NCBI RefSeq assembly: GCF_001708405.1
Contig: NZ_CP012418.1
Location: forward strand, 434,001-498,000
Direction of reading: 5' to 3'
From: Kangiella sediminilitoris
GTDB lineage: Bacteria; Pseudomonadota; Gammaproteobacteria; Enterobacterales; Kangiellaceae
DNA: 64,000 bases
Numbering within the stretch: the first letter of the stretch is position 1; every line of letters begins with the position of its first letter. Positions 43,579 to 51,736 of the stretch are shown here, one piece after another. Below the pieces are notes generated by a model, which was given only the letters and a program-made list of their open reading frames with translations, had not been told where the DNA came from and did not search any database. The position numbers were made by a program, and so were the translations under genes.

Positions 43579-43667
43579 AAATACTCTTAAATTAATGGAT
43601 TGAAATGCTCTAGTTAGGCCATAGTATATAGAAATCACGCCGGTCTAATTGTGCGAGGTATAACAGA

Positions 43668-44354
43668 TTGAATAAAGGCCAAAGAAAATTTTTTGTAACG
43701 GGAACTGATACCGAAATTGGTAAGACTTTTATCAGTGCGGCACTACTCCGAGCATTAGCCCATAAAGGAAAGAAAGCGGCGGGATTGAAGCCCATAGCCT
43801 CCGATGCTCAGCCAGTACAGGGGATTATGAAAAATGAAGACGCGCTAGAACTCCAGAAGGCGGCTAGCATGTCCCTGAGTTATAGTGAGATCAATCCTTT
43901 TTGCTTTGAGCCGGCTATTGCGCCACATATAGCTGCAGATTTAGCAGGAACCTCCCTCAGTGTAGAACGATTGCAAAATAGTGTAATTATCCCTGATGAT
44001 GCAGAAACGGTTCTGATAGAAGGTGCCGGAGGGTGGCTTACACCGCTTAATAATCAAGAAACCTATGCTGACTGGGTCGAGCAGAGTGGTTTTGAAGTGA
44101 TTTTAGTGGTTGGTATGAAGCTGGGATGCTTAAATCACGCTATGTTGTCTGTTCGTGATATTGAGCGTCGGGGCTTAAAGCTTGCTGGTTGGGTGGCTAA
44201 TTTCCCAGTAGGAAAAATGAATATGGCGGAAGATAATGTGCAGTGGCTTAAGAGTAATATTGAAGCGCCTTGTCTGGGAATAGTGCCGCAACAAGACGCT
44301 TCACAGGACGCTGATAGTGTCAGTCAGCTACTGGACGTGAGTAGCCTTCTCTGA
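43668..44354 (+). CDS. bioD: Dethiobiotin synthetase BioD
   Basis: BioD closes the ureido ring of dethiobiotin from DAPA, CO2 and ATP. The 228-residue P-loop protein has FFVTGTDTEIGKTFISAALL (P-loop residues 12-20), GLKPIASDAQ, and the EGAGGWLTPLNNQETYADW substrate segment. The start is TTG at 43668 with GAGG nine bases upstream; no in-frame ATG precedes the P-loop. It is separated from bioBFHC by an opposite-strand gene, has its own 89-base upstream gap, and shows no BirA box there. Its 3' end overlaps the convergent lipoprotein gene by 27 bases. Confidence 0.94.
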   Translation: MNKGQRKFFVTGTDTEIGKTFISAALLRALAHKGKKAAGLKPIASDAQPVQGIMKNEDALELQKAASMSLSYSEINPFCFEPAIAPHIAADLAGTSLSVERLQNSVIIPDDAETVLIEGAGGWLTPLNNQETYADWVEQSGFEVILVVGMKLGCLNHAMLSVRDIERRGLKLAGWVANFPVGKMNMAEDNVQWLKSNIEAPCLGIVPQQDASQDADSVSQLLDVSSLL

Positions 44355-44738
44355 AGTAACGCACTGGTTGCGCACGCAACTGACATTGGGCTTAGGAGTG
44401 ATTACACAAATGCCCATAATTTGGTTCTCTTTATTATATTGGTCACGTAGCTTTTGGTAGCGGTTGCCAAGCTCTTGTAGTTTGGCAACATCGCTGCTGG
44501 TTTTGGAGTATGGCTGATAGCTTTCTGGGCCACCGCAGGGCTTGCTACCAACCGGCAGTAAATCACAGTCACTATTTCTGACACAGCCTTCTGTTTGCAA
44601 TGTCTGTTGTATTTGAGCGTATAAATCTTGGGCAACGGCTTCTGTATCGGGCTTATTGTTGCTGGCTTGAGAACAGGATTGTAATAAGCTAGCCACTACA
44701 AATAATAAGCCTGATATAAATATTCGGTTTTTAAACAT
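44328..44738 (-). CDS. Putative lipoprotein with conserved cysteines
   Basis: The 136-residue protein has a lipoprotein signal peptide ending in the lipobox LLQSC (Cys22). After it come six further cysteines in a regular pattern: CVRNSDC, LPVGSKPCGGPESYQPY, IMGICVI, and VSCVRNQC. This suggests three disulfides in a small periplasmic domain; GSKPCGGPESYQPYS is a recurrent motif of small bacterial lipoproteins of unknown role. ATG 44738 has AAGGAT seven bases upstream. Its last 27 bases overlap the convergent bioD 3' end. No enzyme activity can be inferred. Confidence 0.75.
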   Translation of the reverse strand: MFKNRIFISGLLFVVASLLQSCSQASNNKPDTEAVAQDLYAQIQQTLQTEGCVRNSDCDLLPVGSKPCGGPESYQPYSKTSSDVAKLQELGNRYQKLRDQYNKENQIMGICVITPKPNVSCVRNQCVTSEKATHVQ

Positions 44739-44826
44739 AATCGATCCTTCTTTAGCAGTTGTAACGATACTTTTAAATAGTCTAAAAGATCTAATTAACT
44801 AAACATAGTTTATTAGCAAATTCGTG

Positions 44827-45429
44827 TTATATCCTCTCCAGCTGTGACTGTATAAAAGCTTTAGCCTTATTAGCCGCCAAGGTCCAGGCTTGTTCGGTCG
44901 AAATATCCGAACGCTTTAATGTTTCAAAGCTGTGGTTTCCGTCTTCCAGCCATTCTATCTTAATGTTTTCGCTTAATTGATACTTTGAAACTTCTTGCGG
45001 TTTTCCAAAGGTATCTCGAGTGCCCTGTAAAATCAGGGTTGGGGTCTCTATAGAATGTAAATGTTCTGTCCGTGTTTTCTCTGGCTTACCGGGTGGATGA
45101 AAGGGATATCCCATGCATATAACCCCTTTAGTTTCAACTTCATCGGCAATCATGCTGGCAACTCGTCCACCCATAGATTTCCCGCCAATGAAAAAGTTTT
45201 TATTGGGTATTTTTGCAATTTCTTTTTTAAAGCTTTCGATTAGTCTGGGCATACGGTCAGGTGGTGACTTTTTTCCCGTCTGTTGGCGTCGTAACATGTA
45301 TGGGAAATCAAATGTTATAACTTCAATATTGTTGTCATCAATCGTCTGCTGCATAAATTGCATGAATTTTGACTGTGAATCAGCCCCTGCACCATGAGCC
45401 ATTATCAAGGTCGCTTGTCGTTGTTTCAT
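44827..45429 (-). CDS. Alpha/beta hydrolase, KANL3/Tex30-like
   Basis: The 200-residue protein has the short alpha/beta hydrolase form of the KANL3/Tex30 family: LIMAHGAGADSQSKFM (oxyanion region) near residue 8, ITFDFPYMLRRQQTGKKSPPDR, the nucleophile motif GGKSMGGRVAS near residue 81, LILQGTRDTFGKP with the probable acid Asp, and the catalytic His in WLEDGNHSFE. Substrates are unknown. ATG 45429 has AAAGG seven bases upstream. It is transcribed away from the divergent dam gene. Confidence 0.85.
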   Translation of the reverse strand: MKQRQATLIMAHGAGADSQSKFMQFMQQTIDDNNIEVITFDFPYMLRRQQTGKKSPPDRMPRLIESFKKEIAKIPNKNFFIGGKSMGGRVASMIADEVETKGVICMGYPFHPPGKPEKTRTEHLHSIETPTLILQGTRDTFGKPQEVSKYQLSENIKIEWLEDGNHSFETLKRSDISTEQAWTLAANKAKAFIQSQLERI

Positions 45430-45459
45430 TCGATACCTTTTAATTAATTTTTAATTTCG

Positions 45460-45488
45460 CTGTCATTAGAGATCGGTTTTGATACACT
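45460..45488 (+). promoter_or_regulatory. Candidate dam promoter with extended -10
   Basis: CTGTCA (45460-45465), 17 bases, then TACACT (45483-45488) preceded by TGA, which supplies an extended -10 TGn. It lies 45 bases before the dam ATG at 45533. Seen in sequence only. Confidence 0.4.
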
Positions 45489-45532
45489 AAAGCCAGTTTA
45501 TTCATCATAAAGCTTTGCTTGCGTTAAAAAAT

Positions 45533-46363
45533 ATGTCGATCATACAGCCCTTGAAGTATCAACGTCCTTTCCTTAAGTGGGCTGGAGGCAAGTTTAGACT
45601 ATTACCTAAGATTCTTCATCATTTACCCCAGGGTAAAAAGCTGATAGAGCCCTTTGTCGGCTCGGGTGTAGTTTTTCTCAATGCTGATTATGATCGCTAT
45701 CTCCTGGCCGATATAAATCCCGATCTGATTAATTTATTTAAAGATCTAAAGCGTGGAAAGGGGCGCTTTATTGATTACTGCTCTACTTTCTTTACGGAAG
45801 CTAATAATACCGAAAAAAAGTTTTATGAACTTCGAGAGCATTTCAATAAATTAAAACCGGGGGAGGAACGCTCGGCATTATTTTTATACTTTAATCGTCA
45901 CGGATATAATGGTCTTTGTCGATATAATCGTTCCGGGGGCTTCAACGTACCTTTCGGTCGTTATAAGAGGCCATACTTCCCTGAAAGTGAGCTGGAGTTT
46001 TTTGCGAAAAAATCCCAGCGTGCTGAGTTCCGTTGCCAAAGCTTTCGCGCTTCTTTCAATGGTTCACGTCAAGGCGATGTAATTTATTGTGATCCACCTT
46101 ATTTACCACAAAGCCTAACCGCTAACTTTACGGATTATACTAAGCAGGGCTTTAGTTACGACCAACAGGTTGAGCTGGGGTACTTAGCTGAAAGGGCACG
46201 TAAAAAAGGAGTCATAACAACTATTTCAAATCACGATACCATCGTAGCTCGTGATATCTATGAAAAAGCCGATAAAGTAACTTATTTTGATGTGCAGCGC
46301 TTTATTTCCTGTGACGGTAATAATCGTACAAAAGCAAAAGAGCTCTTAGCGATTTATGGCTGA
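45533..46363 (+). CDS. dam: DNA adenine methyltransferase Dam (GATC)
   Basis: The 276-residue protein is a class D12 N6-adenine methyltransferase: FLKWAGGKFRLLPKI at residues 13-27, the SAM-binding EPFVGSGVVFLN at 39-50, the substrate region GYNGLCRYNRSGGFNVPFG, and the catalytic DPPY at 187-190 within VIYCDPPYLPQSLTANFTDY. These match E. coli Dam, which methylates GATC for mismatch repair and replication timing. No restriction endonuclease gene is adjacent, so it is an orphan methylase. ATG 45533 is preferred over the in-frame TTG 45515, though neither has a clear ribosome site. It converges on a DUF2970 gene six bases away. Confidence 0.93.
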   Translation: MSIIQPLKYQRPFLKWAGGKFRLLPKILHHLPQGKKLIEPFVGSGVVFLNADYDRYLLADINPDLINLFKDLKRGKGRFIDYCSTFFTEANNTEKKFYELREHFNKLKPGEERSALFLYFNRHGYNGLCRYNRSGGFNVPFGRYKRPYFPESELEFFAKKSQRAEFRCQSFRASFNGSRQGDVIYCDPPYLPQSLTANFTDYTKQGFSYDQQVELGYLAERARKKGVITTISNHDTIVARDIYEKADKVTYFDVQRFISCDGNNRTKAKELLAIYG

Positions 46364-46369
46364 CTCAAA

Positions 46370-46657
46370 TTATGAGCCAGCATTTTCAAGGGCAGAGTTT
46401 ACGAAGTAAAGGATGGTTAGGATAAAGACCACAACGAAAATGATACCGCCAACAATGAACTGAACGGCATTACCCTGATCGAAGTCTTTCTCTCTCTGCT
46501 CCTCTGATTGAACACCAAACATTGCCCCGAGCACACTCTGTACAGTTGACCAGAAGCCAGTGCCTTGGTTTATTGATTTTTCTTTTGATGGATCTTTATG
46601 AGGTTGAGTCTCTTTTTCCAATGAGGATTCATTGGCTTTTGAATCTTCTTGAGTCAT
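46370..46657 (-). CDS. DUF2970 membrane protein
   Basis: The 95-residue protein has a charged N-terminal half and the DUF2970 core: FWSTVQSVLGAMFGVQSEEQREKDF, then one transmembrane helix (VQFIVGGIIFVVVFILTILYFV). DUF2970 proteins are small inner-membrane proteins of unknown function in Beta- and Gammaproteobacteria. It lies tail-to-tail with dam, with only six bases between stops, so transcription from either side may run into the other. Nothing in the context suggests a role. Confidence 0.8.
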   Translation of the reverse strand: MTQEDSKANESSLEKETQPHKDPSKEKSINQGTGFWSTVQSVLGAMFGVQSEEQREKDFDQGNAVQFIVGGIIFVVVFILTILYFVNSALENAGS

Positions 46658-46720
46658 TACCTAATGTCTCTTACCACTATGTTTTAGAGTTAACTAATAT
46701 ACCGCAGTAAGTAGAAAAAT

Positions 46721-47026
46721 TTAAGACTTTTCGAATAGTTCCAGAAATTGGATGAAGTGCAGGCTTGGCATATTGTGAGATTCAGTAAGCCAGGAATACC
46801 AGCTTGCAGATTTCTTCTCTGGGACGTTGTTACCTAGAGAGGCTGAAGCAGGCTCAAGTAGTTCGGGCTCGAGCGAAGTAATGATATGTAACTCGTCGCT
46901 GTTATAGTCAACGTAATTACCTTCAGAACAGATTTGCGCTTTTGCTAAGACATTAGAACCACCAACGATGCTCAGGGCAACGCCACCAGCTAACAATACT
47001 TTTTTCAAACTCTTAATAGACAACAT
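46721..47026 (-). CDS. Small exported protein of unknown function
   Basis: The 101-residue protein has a clear signal peptide (KSLKKVLLAGGVALSIVGGSNVLAKA) followed by an acidic region (DELHIITSLEPELLEPASA) and a hydrophobic/aromatic C-terminus (MPSLHFIQFLELFEK). A strong AAGGAG lies eight bases before ATG 47026, which supports it as a real gene. There is one cysteine after the signal peptide, not in a lipobox. No family is recognised. Neighbours are DUF2970 downstream and DAHP synthase upstream on the same strand. Confidence 0.65.
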   Translation of the reverse strand: MLSIKSLKKVLLAGGVALSIVGGSNVLAKAQICSEGNYVDYNSDELHIITSLEPELLEPASASLGNNVPEKKSASWYSWLTESHNMPSLHFIQFLELFEKS

Positions 47027-47125
47027 GGTTCGCTCCTTACCATATTTTACCTACACGCAAATTACCCCACACAAGAGGTATCTTCTGAATATACGCTAAT
47101 TTTAGCTAAAAGATCAAGGATTTCT

Positions 47126-48496
47126 TCAGGAGCTTTGCTTTTTTCTGGCTGCTGGCTGAGCTTTTTTTAGGCTCAAACTATCAATTAATTCAAAGGCTTG
47201 GCTTAAATTAAGTCGGGGGTCAACTAAGCTAGTATAAGCTTCACCCAATTCCTGGTGATGAACAGCGTAGCTGCTGCCTATGCACTCCATAACAGCTTCG
47301 CCAGTCATTTCAAGGTGCGCCGCGCCTAGGTGCGACCCCAGATCAGCGTGAATACTGAAAGCTTGTTGCAATTCCGATTGGATATGTTGAAAGTCTCTGG
47401 TTTTGTAGTTATTTGAACTTACCTGTGTATTGCCATGCATTGGATCACAACTCCAAAGTACCTTTAGATCTGCATCCTTAACAGCGCGAATAAGCTCTGG
47501 AAGTTTATGAGAAATTTTGTCATGCCCAAAACGTTGGATTAATGTTAGCCGTCCCTCTTCGTTTTCGGGGTTTAGCCATCGACACAGTTTAACCAGTTCT
47601 TTTGCCTCAACTGTAGGCCCTACTTTTATGGCAATTGGGTTAGCAATACCTCGTAGGTACTCCAGGTGAGCACTCTCACTCTGTACGGTTCGCATTCCGA
47701 CCCATGGGAAATGTGTGGATAAATTATACCAGCGACCATTGGAGCCAAGACGAGTTAAAGCCTGCTCATAGTGCAGGTGTAAGGCCTCATGACTGGTGTA
47801 AAACTCAGTCAGATTTTTGTGGGCGGCTTGTCGACCATTGAATTGATGAAATAACTGAAGGGCATCTCTAAAGTTGCGCAGGCTCTGATGCAACTCTTTG
47901 GTTTTAGCTAGGTCTTTAAGTGACGCAACTTCAGGCTCAAGATTAAAAAGCTCTTCAAGCTCACCTTCTAGCAGAGAGCGGATGTAGTTTAAAGTTAGAG
48001 ATGCGTAACTGTAGCCTTCCAGCATACGGGCAGGATCGGGGGTGCGAGCAGACTCGCTGAAGTGGACGTGGTTAACCAGATCTCCTCTATAGCTGGTCAA
48101 GGTTGTGTCACCCTGGGTTTCGGTCAATGCAGAACGCGGCTTGGCGTATTGACCTGCAATTCGTCCAATTCGTGAGACTGGCATGCGTAGTTTCTGGCTA
48201 ACTAGGAGGCTGAGACTTAGCAGGCTTCTGACTTTCTGTGAAATAGCTTCTGCATTACAGTCTTTGAATGACTCAGCGCAATCTCCACCTTGCAATATAA
48301 AGCGCTCGCCTCGCTGAGCTTCAGCGATTCGATTTTTCAGTGTGTCTACTTCAGATGATGATACCAGTGGTGGAAGTTGGCATAACTTCTCAGTAACCTG
48401 CGCTAATGCAGTTGGATCACCATATTTAATTTGTTGACTGACAGGCTTTGACTTCCAGCTATCGGGAGTCCAGTTGTCAGCGCCAGATTTAACCAT
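47126..48496 (-). CDS. Class II 3-deoxy-D-arabino-heptulosonate 7-phosphate synthase
   Basis: This enzyme condenses phosphoenolpyruvate with erythrose 4-phosphate, the first step of aromatic amino-acid synthesis. The 456-residue protein is of the class II (plant/Mycobacterium-like) type: FILQGGDCAESFKDCNA near residue 77, IAGQYAKPRSALTET, GDLVNHVHFSE, GMRTVQSESAHLEYLRGI, and WSCDPMHGNTQ. E. coli uses three unrelated class I enzymes. The class II form usually senses aromatic end products through a helical insertion, which I cannot map reliably. It is transcribed alone and diverges from radA across about 250 bases. Confidence 0.93.
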   Translation of the reverse strand: MVKSGADNWTPDSWKSKPVSQQIKYGDPTALAQVTEKLCQLPPLVSSSEVDTLKNRIAEAQRGERFILQGGDCAESFKDCNAEAISQKVRSLLSLSLLVSQKLRMPVSRIGRIAGQYAKPRSALTETQGDTTLTSYRGDLVNHVHFSESARTPDPARMLEGYSYASLTLNYIRSLLEGELEELFNLEPEVASLKDLAKTKELHQSLRNFRDALQLFHQFNGRQAAHKNLTEFYTSHEALHLHYEQALTRLGSNGRWYNLSTHFPWVGMRTVQSESAHLEYLRGIANPIAIKVGPTVEAKELVKLCRWLNPENEEGRLTLIQRFGHDKISHKLPELIRAVKDADLKVLWSCDPMHGNTQVSSNNYKTRDFQHIQSELQQAFSIHADLGSHLGAAHLEMTGEAVMECIGSSYAVHHQELGEAYTSLVDPRLNLSQAFELIDSLSLKKAQPAARKKQSS

Positions 48497-48747
48497 TCGA
48501 ATTTACAAATTTACTTCAATAAAGGCATTCTATCCCATAAGATAGACACGGGCAAAAAAGACTGTAATTAGAGAAAACAGGCTAAGTTTAGGCTGAATAA
48601 TTTTTGAATCTGTTAGAAAAGTTGAAATAACGCTAATCGAGGCAAAGCTCGGCGAAACTGAGGAGCTTATGAGTATATAAGTGAGTAGGTTGAGGCGAGT
48701 TTTAACAAAGGGTAGCGGAGAGTTCAGCTTTTCGGGAACATATTTAT

Positions 48748-50112
48748 ATGGCGAAAGTAAAAACAATCTATGTCTGCCAGGAGTGCGGTTCAGAAACGCC
48801 TCAGTGGGCGGGGCAATGCGGTCAATGTAAAGCTTGGAACTCATTGATTGAGCAGGCCAACATTAAGCAAAGCAAAGCGGAAAAAAGTTCGCGCTTTACA
48901 GGCTATGCAGGTGAGCAGAGTAAAGTCGTGAAAATGGATAAAGTGGATCTGTCCGAAGTGCCCAGAATGGGCTCAGGTCTTTCTGAGCTGGATCGGGTAT
49001 TGGGCGGTGGCTTGGTCCCTGGTTCTGTAGTCTTGATGGGTGGCGACCCTGGAATCGGCAAGTCCACCATCTTACTCCAAAGTTTATGCAAGATTAGTCA
49101 GGAAATGCCAGTGCTTTATGTAACTGGTGAGGAATCGATGCAGCAGGTAACCATGCGAGCGCAGCGCCTTGGACTGGAAACGGGTGACTTTTCACTTCTG
49201 ACTGAGACTCAAGTTGAGCAAATAACCACTCAGGCGCTGATGCAAAAGCCAAAAGTCATGGTGGTTGACTCAATTCAGACCATCTATACCGAAATGCTTC
49301 AATCTGCCCCTGGTGGTGTGGCACAGGTTCGTGAGAGTGCTGCACAGCTTGTTCGGTTTGCCAAACAGACTGGGACTACGCTATTCGTTGTTGGGCACGT
49401 CACTAAGGATGGTGCTTTAGCTGGACCACGAGTTCTAGAGCATATGGTTGATGCTGTGCTATATTTTGAAGGCGAGCGAGATGGTCGCCTTAGGCTATTA
49501 CGAGCGGTAAAAAACCGCTTTGGTGCGGTTAATGAGCTGGGTGTTTTCGCCATGACCGATGAGGGTTTAAAACAGGTAAAGAACCCTTCGGCAATATTTT
49601 TATCGAAATACACTGACCCAGTAGCCGGTAGTGCTATCGTCTCTACCTGGGAAGGCACCCGTCCCATGCTAGTAGAAATACAGGCCCTTGTTGATACTTC
49701 TCATGCGCCGCAGCCCAAGCGGGTAGCGGTGGGCCTAGATCATCAGCGGATTGCCATGTTGTTAGCGGTACTGAACCGCCATGGCGGGGTCGCTACCTTT
49801 GATCAGGATGTTTTTGCTAACGTCGTGGGCGGCGTCCGAGTGATGGAAACCAGCTCTGATCTGGCATTGATAGCAGCAATAATTTCCAGTTTACGCAATC
49901 GTCCTTTGGAAGAACATTTAGTCGTGTTTGGAGAAGTGGGGCTTGCTGGAGAAGTGCGCCCAGTTCCAAATGGGCAGGAGCGATTAAAAGAAGCCGTGAA
50001 GCATGGGTTTAAGAAAGCCATTGTGCCAAAAGGCAACCTACCTTCAAAAACTTTAGATGGCCTTGAAATTCATGGCGTTAGCCGTCTGCAGGAAATGATA
50101 AACTTACTGTAA
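48748..50112 (+). CDS. radA: DNA repair protein RadA
   Basis: RadA is a RecA-like, DnaB-type branch-migration ATPase used in recombination. The 454-residue protein has the N-terminal C4 zinc finger (Cys10, Cys13, Cys24, Cys27), Walker A GGDPGIGKST at 98-107, the family-specific KNRFG motif near residue 254, and a C-terminal Lon-like domain (about 290-454; VGGVRVMETSSDLALIAAIIS and GEVGLAGEVRPV). ATG 48748 gives the complete zinc finger. The upstream 250-base gap to the divergent DAHP synthase holds no feature I recognise. An MgtC-like gene follows after 21 bases. Confidence 0.96.
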   Translation: MAKVKTIYVCQECGSETPQWAGQCGQCKAWNSLIEQANIKQSKAEKSSRFTGYAGEQSKVVKMDKVDLSEVPRMGSGLSELDRVLGGGLVPGSVVLMGGDPGIGKSTILLQSLCKISQEMPVLYVTGEESMQQVTMRAQRLGLETGDFSLLTETQVEQITTQALMQKPKVMVVDSIQTIYTEMLQSAPGGVAQVRESAAQLVRFAKQTGTTLFVVGHVTKDGALAGPRVLEHMVDAVLYFEGERDGRLRLLRAVKNRFGAVNELGVFAMTDEGLKQVKNPSAIFLSKYTDPVAGSAIVSTWEGTRPMLVEIQALVDTSHAPQPKRVAVGLDHQRIAMLLAVLNRHGGVATFDQDVFANVVGGVRVMETSSDLALIAAIISSLRNRPLEEHLVVFGEVGLAGEVRPVPNGQERLKEAVKHGFKKAIVPKGNLPSKTLDGLEIHGVSRLQEMINLL

Positions 50113-50133
50113 TACTAAGATAGGGAGAGCGTT

Positions 50134-50583
50134 ATGTTTGATATCGACTGGAGCGTTATCTGGAATCATCTGATTACCATGATGGTTGCCTATTTGTTAG
50201 CTTTTCCTATTGCCTGGAACCGCGAGAGTAATGCCCGTAGTGCGGGTATAAGAACCTTCCCCTTGGTTAGTATAGCAGCTTGTAGTTTCGTTTTAGTTGG
50301 AATCGATATGTTCCCTGATGGAGCCTCTCAGGCTCGTGTTATTGGTGGTATTATTACGGGCATCGGATTTATTGGTGGAGGTGCCATTTTGAAGAATGGG
50401 GATAAGGTTACAGGTCTCGCAACAGCAGCAAGCCTCTGGGGAACGGCAGCAATAGGTATCGCTGTCGGTGCTCATCGCCTGGAAATAGCAGTTCTATTAG
50501 CCATAGTAACCTTTGTTACTTTACAGCTGGTTACAAAGGTTAAAGATAAAGTCCCGGAAGGGGAACAAAAAGAACACTCTTAA
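50134..50583 (+). CDS. MgtC/SapB family membrane protein
   Basis: The 149-residue protein has four or five hydrophobic helices and the N-terminal MgtC/SapB pattern: LAFPIAWNRESNARSAGIRTFPLVSIAACSF, then RVIGGIITGIGFIGGGAILK and TGLATAASLWGTAAIGIAVG. Salmonella MgtC supports survival in low magnesium and inhibits the F-type ATP synthase; this short form lacks MgtC's C-terminal soluble domain, so it belongs with the SapB-like proteins of unknown role. A good GGGAGAG precedes the ATG. It lies in a radA-MgtC-methyltransferase row with gaps of 21 and 5 bases. Confidence 0.85.
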   Translation: MFDIDWSVIWNHLITMMVAYLLAFPIAWNRESNARSAGIRTFPLVSIAACSFVLVGIDMFPDGASQARVIGGIITGIGFIGGGAILKNGDKVTGLATAASLWGTAAIGIAVGAHRLEIAVLLAIVTFVTLQLVTKVKDKVPEGEQKEHS

Positions 50584-50588
50584 AACTC

Positions 50589-51203
50589 ATGAATAAAACA
50601 CCAGACATACGGGCTTTTCGTCCAGAAAAGCTCTTTAAACCCCGTAATTTTATTAAGCCAGCTTTAAGTCAGAAGCAATACCTCGAGATCGGCGCAGGAA
50701 AAGGGATGCATGCTATGCAGTTTGCTGAGGCGAATCCTGACAAAGAGCTTATTGCCGTTGAGCGAACCAAGAATAAGTTTGACGTTTTCGCGCAGCGTGC
50801 GAAAGAATTAAAGCTCGATAATCTAACGCCTGTCCATGCTGATGCACTGCCTTATGTCGTACATGCGTTCCCCGCGAAAAGTTTAGATGGTGTATTTTTA
50901 CTGTATCCAAATCCGGAGCCCAAAAGCGCGGCTCAACGTTGGCTCAATATGCCTTTCTTTGAGTTTCTGCTGTCGCGGATGAAAGATGGCGCTTCGGTAG
51001 TATTGGCCTCTAATATAGAAAGCTATATTGACGAAGCCGAGCAACAGGCCAGAGAGTTGTGGCAGTTACCGGTTGAACGCAAGGTCATTCCTAAAACCAG
51101 TTCGCGGACCCACTTTGAAGTGAAGTACCTGCAACGAGGTGAGTTGTGTCAGGAGCTGGTGATAACTAAGCCTGAGGGATATCAGACTCGGTTTGACTAT
51201 TAA
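50589..51203 (+). CDS. TrmB-like SAM-dependent methyltransferase
   Basis: The 204-residue class I methyltransferase has SAM motif I YLEIGAGKGMHAMQFAEANP, then LIAVERTKNKF and VHADALPYV. It resembles TrmB (tRNA G46-N7 methyltransferase) in overall plan, but the TrmB signature FPDPWPKKRHxKRR is replaced by LYPNPEPKSAAQRWLN, and the C-terminal EVKYLQRGELCQELV differs. It is therefore probably a paralogue with another RNA or small-molecule substrate, and the genuine trmB would be elsewhere. The start follows the MgtC-like gene by five bases, implying translational coupling. Confidence 0.7.
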   Translation: MNKTPDIRAFRPEKLFKPRNFIKPALSQKQYLEIGAGKGMHAMQFAEANPDKELIAVERTKNKFDVFAQRAKELKLDNLTPVHADALPYVVHAFPAKSLDGVFLLYPNPEPKSAAQRWLNMPFFEFLLSRMKDGASVVLASNIESYIDEAEQQARELWQLPVERKVIPKTSSRTHFEVKYLQRGELCQELVITKPEGYQTRFDY

Positions 51204-51234
51204 CTAACCGCTGATTAGGTTAATTATTTCAGTA

Positions 51235-51612
51235 TTACTCGTCAGTCTCTGATTGCCTTTTTTCCCACAGTGCCTGTGACTCTTGCTGTATAGCATCTGG
51301 ATCACTGTTGTATAGAGTTAAAGTTGAGCGGAGGTGGAGCATGCTATCGATGTCTATTTCCTGACATTCGACACCATAGTCCTCACCTTTATGGTAGACA
51401 ATCTTCGCCTCCATAAAAACGGGTGGCGACAGTTCGTCAAATATCACTTGTAAGGTCAGTGGTTTAGTCTTGTCTAGATTGGCATCAGTTTTAAGGTGGG
51501 CGCCATTAAGTGAAATGTCCACAACTGTAGCCATATATTTTTGATTATTTTGTTCGATAAGGGCTTTAGCCGAAATATGGATTCGAGCAAAATGTCTGCG
51601 ATTAGTTTTAAT
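51235..51612 (-). CDS. PilZ domain protein with apparently non-canonical start
   Basis: The ATG at 51534 gives 99 residues that begin inside a PilZ domain (ATVVDISLNGAHLKT). The same frame continues upstream without a stop for 35 codons and encodes NRRHFARIHISAKALIEQ, which supplies the c-di-GMP-binding RxxxR motif that PilZ needs before its DxSxxG motif. That extension has no ATG, GTG or TTG before the in-frame TAG at 51640-51642. An ATT at 51612-51610, eight bases after GGGG, is the best possible start and would give 125 residues. The alternatives are an ATG-started, truncated PilZ or a sequence error upstream. Role: c-di-GMP effector, target unknown. Confidence 0.65.
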   Translation of the reverse strand: MKTNRRHFARIHISAKALIEQNNQKYMATVVDISLNGAHLKTDANLDKTKPLTLQVIFDELSPPVFMEAKIVYHKGEDYGVECQEIDIDSMLHLRSTLTLYNSDPDAIQQESQALWEKRQSETDE

Positions 51613-51694
51613 GGCTTTTACCCCGAAGTTACTCCCTAGCTAATGAGATTAGCAAAGAGGCTTGAGATTGTCGAAATTAATTATGATTTTGGTT

Positions 51695-51725
51695 CACTGA
51701 CTCACGATTTTCTCGTGAGCCAGTG
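51695..51725 (-). terminator. Hairpin after ettA
   Basis: CACTG-A-CTCACGA and TCGTGAG-C-CAGTG pair with one mismatch around a five-base loop, 12 bases beyond the ettA stop. There is no strong T-run on the minus strand, so termination efficiency is uncertain. Confidence 0.5.
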
Positions 51726-51736
51726 TAGTTAATCAT

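Noticed and set aside
45515-46363. Dam as part of a restriction-modification system
   Set aside because: No endonuclease gene is adjacent; neighbours are a hydrolase and a DUF2970 protein, and the protein resembles orphan Dam.
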